From positions 124,001 through 188,000 of the forward strand of contig JAAWAC010000041.1 in the NCBI GenBank assembly GCA_022791975.1: DNA of 64,000 bases, written 5' to 3'. Within the stretch, counting starts at the first letter, position 1; every line of letters begins with the position of its first letter. This DNA is from Lachnospiraceae bacterium. Its GTDB lineage: Bacteria > Bacillota > Clostridia > Lachnospirales > Lachnospiraceae. A model generated the notes under the pieces. The model searched no databases. It saw only the letters and a list, made by a program, of their open reading frames with translations, and was not told the origin of the DNA. Shown piece after piece: positions 38,826-48,315 of the stretch. The translations under genes and the position numbers were made by a program.

Positions 38826-40442
38826 ATGGCAAGTATCAAAGAACTGACTAACACACCAACAGCTTCCCCATCGGCCACCACTGAAGCCGAAGCCGCGAAA
38901 TTAAACCTAAAGATAGAAACCCAGCATGTGCTGCTGGCAGAGTCTGCAAAGCAGATGGAGGAGACAAGAGAGCGGCTGGAAGAGAATCGGGAGGCCCGGG
39001 AGGGAGAGCTGGAGGAGAAACGTGCAGGGCGAGAGCCCCAGGATACAGCTCAGCTTTCCAGACAGAGTAAATGGTTTGGTATGGAAGGAAAGCATATGGT
39101 GAATGCCCATGAGAAATGGGTTCTGGAGATGGAAAAAGAGCTCTGGGAGGCATTGCTCTTATGGACGCCAGTGTCTGGAGGGGATCTGGGCAAGCAACTG
39201 GGGCAGCTGTCCCAGTTGTACTTGGCGCTTTTGGAATCTGTACTTATACACACCATGGGGGAGGAACAGAGCATTCAGATTGGGCGGCTGGATATGGTGC
39301 TAGCCCAGAAATTGAACCTGCTTTTGGACAAAAATCTTGAGGAGCTGGAGAGCTTTCTGGAGCAAAACGGACAGACAAAAGGGCTCGGAGCTATAAAGGC
39401 GGCCCTTTATAAGCGGACGGCCGGAAGGGCAATCTCTCCCAGGGAAGCAGAGACATTTTTTGCGAAAGGAAAGGGACATGGAGCTGGAAAAACCGGCACA
39501 GTCGGAGGAGCTGGTTCCTATGGAACTGGGATTAAGACAACCGAAAGTAACAGAGGGTCAGGAGCAAACTCCAGGGCCACGGCCGGAAGTGGAATCTTAG
39601 CTGGGAGTCAGACTGAGAGGGGCCTAAGAGGAGCCGTGACAGAGGAAGGTATGATTTACCGTCGCTCAAAAGGGGGAAATATCCAGGTCAATCAGGGCTT
39701 CCAGACCCAGAAAAGAGCCCAGGAGCAGCTGGCTGGACGGAGAAGTGTAGCGCTTGAAAGCGGAAAGGGGAGCCTGGCGGGGAGATCCCTTACGGAGGCA
39801 AACCGATTTGCAGAACATCTGAATGGCCGGGGAAATTTGTTTAAAAATCCGGGCATTACGGCCCAGAATGAGGAGATCCAGGGTTTGCTTTCTGCGGTCA
39901 CATATATAAAGGGACAGGTATATGCCTCCGCTTCCAGCCGGGAGGCAGTCTTGGTAACGCCCCTTAAGGGTGCTATCAATCAGATGGTTGACGCTTATCT
40001 ATCTAAAAAGGGCGCTTTTGATGTGTACTATTATACCATAGGCATATATGAGAGAACGAAAAATCCCCAGAAGGCCATGGAAGAGGGGAGTGCATACGCG
40101 TATAAGCAGTTTCTTGCAAAAAAAGGGCAGAGCGCCCTAGGTGTGCAGCCAGCCTACTCGGACCAGGCTGGGTTTTTCCGGATGCTCCAGGATCAGAATA
40201 TGGAAGCAGACTTAAAAAGAGGACTGCGAATTTTGGAGGAAAACTGGAGAGAATTTTTATTAGCCTTGGGGGAGGGAAGGAACAAAGGTGTTTCCCTGGC
40301 AATGCAGAGACAGAGCCTGTGGGGCAGTCTCATGGGGCCAGGAGGGGCAAAAAAGACCTCCAAGGGAAAGCTTTTTTGGACCGGAGCTGCCTGCCTTTGT
40401 ATTTTGGTGGCAGCATATTTTTGCTTTCGCATGTTTATTTAA
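38826..40442 (+). CDS. Hypothetical protein: coiled coil, Gly/Ser-rich linker, C-terminal tail anchor
   Basis: 538 aa ORF; single hydrophobic C-terminal segment 'LFWTGAACLCILVAAYFCFRMFI'; no N-terminal signal; no recognised domain. Confidence 0.65.
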   Translation: MASIKELTNTPTASPSATTEAEAAKLNLKIETQHVLLAESAKQMEETRERLEENREAREGELEEKRAGREPQDTAQLSRQSKWFGMEGKHMVNAHEKWVLEMEKELWEALLLWTPVSGGDLGKQLGQLSQLYLALLESVLIHTMGEEQSIQIGRLDMVLAQKLNLLLDKNLEELESFLEQNGQTKGLGAIKAALYKRTAGRAISPREAETFFAKGKGHGAGKTGTVGGAGSYGTGIKTTESNRGSGANSRATAGSGILAGSQTERGLRGAVTEEGMIYRRSKGGNIQVNQGFQTQKRAQEQLAGRRSVALESGKGSLAGRSLTEANRFAEHLNGRGNLFKNPGITAQNEEIQGLLSAVTYIKGQVYASASSREAVLVTPLKGAINQMVDAYLSKKGAFDVYYYTIGIYERTKNPQKAMEEGSAYAYKQFLAKKGQSALGVQPAYSDQAGFFRMLQDQNMEADLKRGLRILEENWREFLLALGEGRNKGVSLAMQRQSLWGSLMGPGGAKKTSKGKLFWTGAACLCILVAAYFCFRMFI

Positions 40443-40451
40443 ATTTTCTAC

Positions 40452-40480
40452 TGGACACATTCCAATTTTTGTGCTATTGT
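40452..40480 (+). promoter_or_regulatory. Sigma-A-type promoter
   Basis: TGGACA (40452-40457) - 17 nt - TATTGT (40475-40480), upstream of ATG 40509. Confidence 0.5.
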
Positions 40481-40508
40481 GTTCATAAAAAATAAAATAG
40501 GTGATTTT

Positions 40509-42272
40509 ATGAACAAAACAGAAAAAGACACCCTGCTATTTTTAAAGAATCATTCCTTTCTAAATCAGAGAATTGTGGCAGAGCAGATGAAGCTTTCTCT
40601 GGGAAAGGTGAATCAAACTCTTCGGTCTTTGCAAGACCAAGGCTATTTAAAAGGGGAGATGAATCTTACAGATAAGGCTCTAACCCTATTTTCTGAGCAT
40701 GCACCCCGGCGAGCCGTGATTCTTGCGGCGGGGTATGGTATGCGGATGGTGCCTATTCACAGAGAGACGCCCAAGGGATTGCTTCAGATAAACGGGGAGC
40801 CTCTCATAGAACGGCAAATCCGCCAGCTTCAGGAGGTAGGAATTACAGATATAACGGTTGTGGTGGGCTTTATGAAGGAATCTTATGAGTATCTCATTGA
40901 CACCTATGGGGTAAAGCTTCTAATAAATATGGAATATGCAAAGAAAAACAATCTCCATTCTCTGAATCTGGCTAGCGATAAAATCGAGAATACTTATATT
41001 ATTCCTTGTGATATCTGGTGTCAGGAAAACCCCTTCTGCAGGAATGAATTGTATTCTTGGTATATGGTCTGCGAGCTGGTGGATGATGAGAGCAGCGTGC
41101 GGGTAAATCGAAAGCAGGAGCTGGTAAAGACGAATCGCGGCGGCAATCAAATGATAGGGATCTCCTATGTGACTGGAGACACAGCTGTGGAACTTAAAAA
41201 TCGTATCGCACAGATGGATGGGGATTTCCGCTGGCAGAATAGTTTCTGGGAGGAGGCACTGTTTTTGCAGGACAAAATGATCGTATTTGCCAAAGTTGCC
41301 AGTTCTCTTAGCACCTACGAAATTAACACCTATGAGCAGTTACGGGAGCTGGATGCATCCTGTCGACAACTCCATTCCCAGACCATACAGCTGATAGCTC
41401 AAACCCTGCAAGTATTGGAGGAGGATATCAGGGATATTACGATTTTAAAAAAGGGCATGACAAACCGATCATTTTTGTTTACATGCAGGAATCAATCTTA
41501 TATTATGCGGATTCCAGGGGAGGGAACAGAGCAATTAATAAATCGCAGACAGGAGAGCCAGGTTTACGAAGCGATTAATGGATTGGGGATCAGCGATGAT
41601 CTGTATTATATCAATCCGGAAAATGGATGCAAAATCACCGCATTTCTGGAAAACGCCCGAACCTGCGATCCGGAAAATTTGGAGGAGGTCCGGGCCTGTA
41701 TGAAGCGGCTTCGGGAATTTCATAAGCGAAATCTTAAGGTGGAGCATACCTTTGACCTTTATCAGCAGATAGAATTCTATGAAACTCTCTGGAATGGAGC
41801 TTCTTCCTGCTACCAGGATTACAATGAGACTAAGGGGAAGGTTTACAGGTTGAAAGGATACATAGATAGGCAACCTAAAGAGTGGACCTTGACCCATATA
41901 GACGCAGTGTCGGATAATTTTCTGTTTATTCCCGGAAATCCAAGCGAAGAGGAGGAAATTCGTCTGATTGATTGGGAATATGCGGGAATGCAGGACCCTC
42001 ATGTGGACATTGCCATGTTTGCTATTTATGCCATGTATGACCGGGAGCAGGTAGAAAAACTGATAGAAGCCTATTTTTCAGAGGGCTGTGATCCTGCTGT
42101 GCGCAGAAAGATTTACTGTTATATTGCAACCTGTGGTCTGCTTTGGAGTAACTGGTGTGAGTATAAGCGCCAGTTGGGGGTGGAGTTCGGTGAGTATTCC
42201 ATCCGGCAGTATCGGTATGCCAAAGAATATTACAAGATTTTCCAGGAGGAACAGCATGAGCTATCTTGTTGA
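40509..42272 (+). CDS. Winged-HTH + nucleotidyltransferase (LicC-like) + choline/ethanolamine kinase (LicA-like) fusion
   Basis: N-terminal 'LNQRIVAEQMKLSLGKVNQTLRSLQDQGYL'; 'AVILAAGYGMRMVPIHRETPKGLLQINGEPLIERQI'; C-terminal 'LTHIDAVSDNFLF...IRLIDWEYAGMQDPHVDIAMFAIY'. Confidence 0.85.
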   Translation: MNKTEKDTLLFLKNHSFLNQRIVAEQMKLSLGKVNQTLRSLQDQGYLKGEMNLTDKALTLFSEHAPRRAVILAAGYGMRMVPIHRETPKGLLQINGEPLIERQIRQLQEVGITDITVVVGFMKESYEYLIDTYGVKLLINMEYAKKNNLHSLNLASDKIENTYIIPCDIWCQENPFCRNELYSWYMVCELVDDESSVRVNRKQELVKTNRGGNQMIGISYVTGDTAVELKNRIAQMDGDFRWQNSFWEEALFLQDKMIVFAKVASSLSTYEINTYEQLRELDASCRQLHSQTIQLIAQTLQVLEEDIRDITILKKGMTNRSFLFTCRNQSYIMRIPGEGTEQLINRRQESQVYEAINGLGISDDLYYINPENGCKITAFLENARTCDPENLEEVRACMKRLREFHKRNLKVEHTFDLYQQIEFYETLWNGASSCYQDYNETKGKVYRLKGYIDRQPKEWTLTHIDAVSDNFLFIPGNPSEEEEIRLIDWEYAGMQDPHVDIAMFAIYAMYDREQVEKLIEAYFSEGCDPAVRRKIYCYIATCGLLWSNWCEYKRQLGVEFGEYSIRQYRYAKEYYKIFQEEQHELSC

Positions 42273-43152
42273 CAATGCTGTGATCCTGGCCGCTGGTACA
42301 TCCAGCCGGTTTGCGCCTATTTCCTACGAAAGGCCCAAAGCATTAATTCCAGTAAAGGGAGAAATTCTCATTGAGCGTCAGATCCGTCAGATTTTGGAAG
42401 CTGGGATACCCAAGATTGCCGTGGTGGTGGGATATAAAAAGGAACAATTTGTGTATCTGAAAGAGAAATTCGGGGTTACCTTGTTGGAGAATCCGGAGTA
42501 TCTCACGCGAAATAATAACGGAAGTATTTATGTGGCGCGAAATTTTCTGAGAAATACTTATGTTTGCTCAGCAGATAACTATTTTGTCCGAAACCCCTTT
42601 GAGAGACAGGTGGAGGAGAGCTATTATGCTGCTCTCTATTCGGAGGGGCCTACCAGCGAGTGGTGTATGAGGGAGGATGAGAAGGGGTATATCAAAGAGG
42701 TACAAATCGGTGGAACAGGGGCTTGGTATATGTTGGGACATGTATTCTGGTCTGAAAAGTTTAGCCAAAATTTTTTGCATATTCTTGAGGAGGAATACCA
42801 GTGGCCAGAAACTCGGGATAAATTGTGGGAATATATTTTTATAGAGCATCTGGAGGAACTTCCCATGAAGCTTCGAAAATATCATTTGGGGGACATTTAT
42901 GAGTTTGACTCCCTGGACGAACTTCGGGAATTTGACCCAGCCTATAAAATTTCCAGTGGATCGGTTATTTTGGCAGATCTGGCAAAAAGACTTAGATGTA
43001 GAGAGGGAGAGCTGGTTGGGATAAGTCCTTGGAAGAATGAAAAAGGTGTGACTATTGGAATAGAATTTCAGGGCCCTGAAGGCTTGTATCAATATCACTA
43101 TGAGACAGAAAGACTGGAGGAACTGGGAAGATTTTCTATCTTTGCTTTTTGA
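42256..43152 (+). CDS. Nucleotidyltransferase (LicC-like CTP:phosphocholine cytidylyltransferase family)
   Basis: 'NAVILAAGTSSRFAPISYERPKALIPVKGEILIERQIRQILEAGI'; AGGAGGA RBS at 42244-42250; start 42256 replaces 42088. Confidence 0.82.
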   Translation: MSYLVDNAVILAAGTSSRFAPISYERPKALIPVKGEILIERQIRQILEAGIPKIAVVVGYKKEQFVYLKEKFGVTLLENPEYLTRNNNGSIYVARNFLRNTYVCSADNYFVRNPFERQVEESYYAALYSEGPTSEWCMREDEKGYIKEVQIGGTGAWYMLGHVFWSEKFSQNFLHILEEEYQWPETRDKLWEYIFIEHLEELPMKLRKYHLGDIYEFDSLDELREFDPAYKISSGSVILADLAKRLRCREGELVGISPWKNEKGVTIGIEFQGPEGLYQYHYETERLEELGRFSIFAF

Positions 43153-43165
43153 TAGACAGTCTTGT

Positions 43166-43388
43166 ATGTTCTATTATTACAGAGCTATTGCTGGAAGCGG
43201 CACCTTTAAGGCTTTAACATTACCTATTCTGTATGGTCAGTTATATTTGCCTTTTTGTTGCTGCATACGGTGTGTCAGATTGGAAGAGTATTGTCTGTGG
43301 AGGGATAATTGCGTTGGGAGCCCCTGTGGCCGCAGCGGTTCTTCGTGAGTGGAGAAGGCAATGTAAGCGAAAAAGGTTGTTAATATAA
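43166..43388 (+). pseudogene. Remnant of a DMT/EamA-like (possibly LicB-type) permease
   Basis: 'MFYYYRAIAGSGTFKAL' / 'NITYSVWSVIFAFLLL' / 'YGVSDWKSIVCGGIIALGAPVAAAVLREWRRQ' in successive frames. Confidence 0.5.
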
Positions 43389-43589
43389 AAAATCCATGGT
43401 AAACTAAACAAAATAGTGCTGCCTGTCCAAAGGGGTAGGTTTCAAGTGGTTAGATAGGCGATTTCTTGGATGGCTTAGATAGAAATTATAGATTACACTA
43501 TCAATATGAGTGTGTTCATGAAATAAGCAGAAAGGAGGATTCCTCTCACAGTTAGGAAGAGCTTTGCATCTGGGCCTGGAATAAATAGA

Positions 43590-44429
43590 TGGCGCTAGAA
43601 AAGCTTTTAGTGGCCGAAGCCTTGAGTCTTATAAAGACCTTTGGATTTGCTGGGGAGGTAGGGAACTTTAAGGGGGAATATCTGGTCTGCGATTGTGATT
43701 TTGGAATCCCAGAACTAAGGATTGGGGTATCCAAGGTAGACTAGAAATTCTGGGAATATTTGTTGGATGCTATGCCTGATGACGGAATGCTTTCAAGCAT
43801 TGATTTCCAAGGAAAGGTTTATAGATCAGATCATAAATGGCAGAAGCAGGTCGACAAGTCCATTCTCTTATCTAGGGTGAGGAGGTCCCTGGGTATTACT
43901 ATGCTGTGAGCATTGGGATTTGCGCCAAGGAAGGAATTCCTATTCCTTCTAAATCGATACGCTTCGGAGCCAGTTGGAATCTGTGCACTGGCTGAGACTG
44001 ATTCACAGTTATTTTTCCAAGGCCATCCAGCAGGTAATTAATTTGTATACGGATCGGAAGAACATCTGAGAGAATGTGGGGAGTTGAAGGAATATTCGTT
44101 GTGTATGATGAGGCTATGAGTTTTACCGCTTGTTAAGGGCAGCTGGCTCAGAAGAGTTGCCAATAGAAATGCGTGGCTTGTGTAGGAGTTGCAAAGGCTC
44201 TTCTAAGCACTCTTTGTGGTGTTGGTTTACAAGGTGTACAGGTTCTGGGGAAACCGGTATGCTCATAATAAGGGACTGGAAGGAGGGAAAGCCTGGGGTG
44301 GAGCCGATTATGGATGATGGTGAACGGGACTTCACTGCGGGACCTTTTGGGTGGTATTTAGGAGGCGTCGGTCATTTTGAAAAGAAGTACAGGGAGAATC
44401 AGAAGACAGGCATAGGAAGTCGGAGTTAA
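43590..44429 (+). pseudogene. Decayed coding sequence of unknown origin
   Basis: 'MALEKLLVAEALSLIKTFGFAGEVG...' ends at a stop, then continues through stops and frames ('GEEVPGYYYAVSIGICAKEGIPIPS...'). Confidence 0.4.
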
Positions 44430-44510
44430 ATTCTGAAAATTTAAAACATAAGCCAGGCGGCAGAGATAGATTAGAAAATACTTTCCAATTTGATTGATAA
44501 TTAGGCCAGT

Positions 44511-44539
44511 TTGCTATCTCCTTTTTTTTATGATATACT
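44511..44539 (+). promoter_or_regulatory. Sigma-A-type promoter of the second polysaccharide locus
   Basis: TTGCTA (44511-44516) - 17 nt - TATACT (44534-44539), upstream of 44568. Confidence 0.65.
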
Positions 44540-44567
44540 TAATAAATTAAGAAAAAAGTAGAAGTGG

Positions 44568-45794
44568 TTGGCGAAAGGAATTAAAAGGGTGTGTTACAAA
44601 AAGAAAAGATGTTCTTTAGTATGGGTAATTAATATTTTAGCATTATTTTTAATTTCATTAAAAGTATTTGGGTTATCTAATCATATTATTTTGATATGGG
44701 TATTATTATTTGAGATTTATTTTGCCATAGAAGAAAAAAAAATCTTATTTGACAAAAAGGCATTACTTCTTTTACTCTGTATGACTATTCATACATTAAA
44801 TTATAAACTTTTCGGAGAAAAATTGACTTTTGGTAAATGTTTAGATTTAATTTTATTGCCGGTTGGTTTTTATTTAATGGGAAAACAGATGGTATATTTT
44901 CCAATAAAAGGGAAAATATCTGTTCAACGACTTCGTGTAGTGGTTGTTTCAATATTATTGGGACAAATAATTTTAAGCGGATTAGAGTTATACGCATATT
45001 TTAGAGATCCAAATTATCCACTTAGAGTTTGGGCAGATTTTTGGAAAGGGGAAGAGCTATATGCCACAGAATACAGTTTTTATGCTGTTATATGGGTTTC
45101 ATTGCTGTTCTATAGTATCTGGATTATACGGAAAAAGTGGAAATTGGGATTAGGACTTATTGTAGGAATTATTATTATAAGTTATATGAATGTTTTAAAT
45201 GGAAATAGAATGAACCTGGGAATTATGTTAGTGGTTTTTGTTTTTAGTTTTACTTTGTTACTATTTCTTAATAGGAGAAATCCTAAAAAAATTAGAATAT
45301 TTTTAGTGGCCTTTGTGTGCTTTGTAGGTGCAATAGGGTTATTAATTAAGATGAATGTAGGCGGTATACAGAAGGAGCCATACTTTCAGAGACTTTTGAT
45401 TTTATGGCATAATGAGCGTTTCGAAATTTATAAGGATGTTCTGCATCAGATGCCATTGCATCTTTGGGGAGGGACACAGATGGAGCTGGGAAGTTATGGA
45501 CATGCTCATAATATGTGGTTGCAGATGTATAATGATACTGGAATTATTACCTTTACATTGATGGTAGGATTTACAGTTTTTAGCCTGACAGACCATATTC
45601 AGATAATTATCAGAGAAGCTGTGGAAACAGAAATAAAATATTTACTTTCTGCTATTAGCTTAGGACTGCTGCTTTATCTCACTTTTGAAGTAGGAGGAAG
45701 AGGGGTTCCAGATTTTATTATGTTATATACATTTTTTGCAGGTATTACAGCTGAAATAGTAAATGTCAGCAGAAATAAGAAAAAGGACTTATAA
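44568..45794 (+). CDS. O-antigen polymerase/ligase-like membrane protein (Wzy candidate)
   Basis: Polytopic; 'GHAHNMWLQMYNDTGIITFTLMVGF' matches the Wzy/WaaL 'HNxxLxxxxxxG' loop. Confidence 0.75.
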   Translation: MAKGIKRVCYKKKRCSLVWVINILALFLISLKVFGLSNHIILIWVLLFEIYFAIEEKKILFDKKALLLLLCMTIHTLNYKLFGEKLTFGKCLDLILLPVGFYLMGKQMVYFPIKGKISVQRLRVVVVSILLGQIILSGLELYAYFRDPNYPLRVWADFWKGEELYATEYSFYAVIWVSLLFYSIWIIRKKWKLGLGLIVGIIIISYMNVLNGNRMNLGIMLVVFVFSFTLLLFLNRRNPKKIRIFLVAFVCFVGAIGLLIKMNVGGIQKEPYFQRLLILWHNERFEIYKDVLHQMPLHLWGGTQMELGSYGHAHNMWLQMYNDTGIITFTLMVGFTVFSLTDHIQIIIREAVETEIKYLLSAISLGLLLYLTFEVGGRGVPDFIMLYTFFAGITAEIVNVSRNKKKDL

Positions 45795-45795
45795 A

Positions 45796-47343
45796 ATGGA
45801 ATTTAATAAAAAATCCCGTAAACGCAATGCGATATTGACATCTGGAGCAGGTGTCATCAATCAGTTATGCAATGTTATTTTTTCCTTTGTTTATCGAACT
45901 ATTTTTTTGTATATTTTGTCAGTAGAATATTTAGGAATTAGTGGTCTATTCTCAAATATTATGCAGGTTTTTTCACTGGCAGAATTAGGGATTGGTAGTG
46001 TAATTGTATATCGCATGTATCAACCTATTAAAGATGGTAATATTAATAAAACAGCATCATTAATGAATTTTTATAAAAATTTTTATCATACATTGGGTGT
46101 TGGAATTTTAGTATTTGGAGTACTATTAATTCCTTTTTTGCCATATTTGATTCATGATTTAAACGAGGTACCCGATGATGTTAGCATAAATACCATTTAT
46201 TTTTTGTATGTGTTTCAAAGCGCCAGTAGCTATCTCTTTGTATATAAGCAATCTTTACTTCAGGCAGATCAAAAAGGGTATATGGTGGCTTTACTAGGAG
46301 CTGGAACTATTATTATTAAGAATGCCGTTCTTATTTTAGTTTTAGTAATGAGCCATAATTATACTTTAACATTAACAGCTGGCATTTTTACAACAATAAT
46401 AATTAATTTTAGCTTTAATTTTTATATTACAGCAAAATATAAAGAAGTATTTGAAAGTAAAGAAAGGTTAGACAAAGAAGAAAGGCTTTCTATATTTAAA
46501 GATACATTAGCACTAGTATGTCATAAAATAGGACAAACGATAGTATTCACTTCCGATAATTTAGTACTTTCGGCTTTTGTTGGCGTTGCAGCAGTAGGGC
46601 GATACTCAAATTATTCATTGATAATATTGTCTGTTGCCTATATATTGAATGCAATAATGGGGGAATTTACATCATCTATAGGAAATTTTATGTTATCTGC
46701 TGATATGGTGTCTAAAAAGAAGTTGTATGAAAGACTTCTTTTTTTAAATATGTGGCTCACATCTTTTTGTACAGTGGCGTTATACGAGTTGCTAAATCCA
46801 TTTATCCAAGTTTGGAAAGGGCAAGAATATTTATTTAATCGAGAGATAGTCTTGCTTTTGTCTATAGATTTTTTTATTAGAACAAGTCGAATAATAAATG
46901 GCTCTTTTATAAATGCTGCAGGACTTTTTGTAAAAGATAGAGGAAGGCCTCTAATAGAGGCAGGAATTAATTTAATCCTATCCATTGTTTTAGTAAAAAA
47001 GATTGGGATTGCTGGTGTATTTATTGGTACGATTGTAAGTGTATTATTAACTGCATGGTGGAGGGAGCCTTATTTATTAAAAAAGTATTTAATACAGAAT
47101 TCACTTTGGCGTTATTATTTACTTGTAATAAGGTGGAGTATGCTGAGTATTTTGGTAGTTATGGTAATCGATAATGTGTTTGCAGTTTGGCCTTTAAATT
47201 TTATGTGGCTGGTATTACGTTTTATGGTTTGTGCAGTAATTGCAAATGCATTTTATACTATTTTTATGTGGAGAAATAGTGATTTTAGGTATTATATTGT
47301 TCTTATTAAAAGGTTAATAACCTGTAAATGGGGAAAAATATGA
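45796..47343 (+). CDS. Oligosaccharide flippase (Wzx-like)
   Basis: 'RNAILTSGAGVINQLCNVIFSFVYRTIFLYILSVEYLGISGLFSNIMQVFSLAELGIGSVIVYRMYQPI'; start moved to 45796. Confidence 0.88.
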   Translation: MEFNKKSRKRNAILTSGAGVINQLCNVIFSFVYRTIFLYILSVEYLGISGLFSNIMQVFSLAELGIGSVIVYRMYQPIKDGNINKTASLMNFYKNFYHTLGVGILVFGVLLIPFLPYLIHDLNEVPDDVSINTIYFLYVFQSASSYLFVYKQSLLQADQKGYMVALLGAGTIIIKNAVLILVLVMSHNYTLTLTAGIFTTIIINFSFNFYITAKYKEVFESKERLDKEERLSIFKDTLALVCHKIGQTIVFTSDNLVLSAFVGVAAVGRYSNYSLIILSVAYILNAIMGEFTSSIGNFMLSADMVSKKKLYERLLFLNMWLTSFCTVALYELLNPFIQVWKGQEYLFNREIVLLLSIDFFIRTSRIINGSFINAAGLFVKDRGRPLIEAGINLILSIVLVKKIGIAGVFIGTIVSVLLTAWWREPYLLKKYLIQNSLWRYYLLVIRWSMLSILVVMVIDNVFAVWPLNFMWLVLRFMVCAVIANAFYTIFMWRNSDFRYYIVLIKRLITCKWGKI

Positions 47344-48299
47344 TAGAATTGAGTATAATTATACCTGTATATAATGTGGAAAAGTATGTTAAGCGGTGCA
47401 TTGAATCTGTTTTAAATCAATGGCAGAAGGAATTTGAGATAATTCTGGTTGACGATGGGTCTTTGGATCAAAGTGGGGTAATTTGTGAAGATTACAAAGA
47501 AAGATATCCCTTTATTCGTGTGATTCACCAGAAAAATAAAGGATTGTCTGAGGCACGTAATACTGGAATTCGTGTTGCAAAGGGACAGTATCTCGCTTTT
47601 TTAGACAGTGATGATTTTGTGAAAAATAATTCATATCAAAAAATGTTGAAGATAATTAAGGAGCAACAAGTAGATATTGTTGTAGGAGAAGCAGTGTCAT
47701 ATGTGGATGACAATCATATATATCTGAAGAAACAGAGAGATTTTTTGAAGGAAGGAAAGTATGATGCAAAGGAATTTTTAGTAAATTGTTTGAAAGATGA
47801 TGTGATGGTGATGTGTGTTCCTTTTAATTTGTACAGAAAGGAATTGATTATTGATAATAATCTTTTTTTTGAAAGAGGCCTGCTACATGAGGATGAGCTT
47901 TGGACACCACAAATATTTTTAAATGCTATGAATATTTATTACTGTAAAGATATATTTTATTATCACTATACCCGTGCGGATTCCATTACGCAGAGAAAAG
48001 ACCTGAGTAAGAATGGTCAGGATCTGCTTTATATTTGTAATAAATTGGATGATATGTATTCGTTAATTGAAGGTGAATTGGGAAAACTGTTACGAGATTA
48101 TTTATCTATGATTTATATGGGTGGGGTTTATAGTGGAAAACTATACAGAAAAGATAGACGATCATTGATAGATAAAAGATTTCCCCTCTGCCATGCCTAT
48201 AGGCGTAATACGTTAATTAAAGCGTATATTTTTCGGTTGAATCTACATCTTTTTTGTGTGACTTACTATTTATTTAATTGTTTTAAACGAAAACATTAA
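47340..48299 (+). CDS. Glycosyltransferase family 2
   Basis: 'LSIIIPVYNVEKYVKRCIESVLNQWQKEFEIILVDDGSLDQSG...FLDSDDFV'; ATGA overlap. Confidence 0.9.
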   Translation: MIELSIIIPVYNVEKYVKRCIESVLNQWQKEFEIILVDDGSLDQSGVICEDYKERYPFIRVIHQKNKGLSEARNTGIRVAKGQYLAFLDSDDFVKNNSYQKMLKIIKEQQVDIVVGEAVSYVDDNHIYLKKQRDFLKEGKYDAKEFLVNCLKDDVMVMCVPFNLYRKELIIDNNLFFERGLLHEDELWTPQIFLNAMNIYYCKDIFYYHYTRADSITQRKDLSKNGQDLLYICNKLDDMYSLIEGELGKLLRDYLSMIYMGGVYSGKLYRKDRRSLIDKRFPLCHAYRRNTLIKAYIFRLNLHLFCVTYYLFNCFKRKH

Positions 48300-48315
48300 A
48301 CTGAAGGTAAAGATA

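Noticed and set aside
38788-43546. Shared palindromic 12-mer GAGGATTCCTCT at 38788-38799 and 43535-43546
   Set aside because: Only two copies, short, and not at equivalent distances from genes; could be chance. A genome-wide count of the motif would decide.
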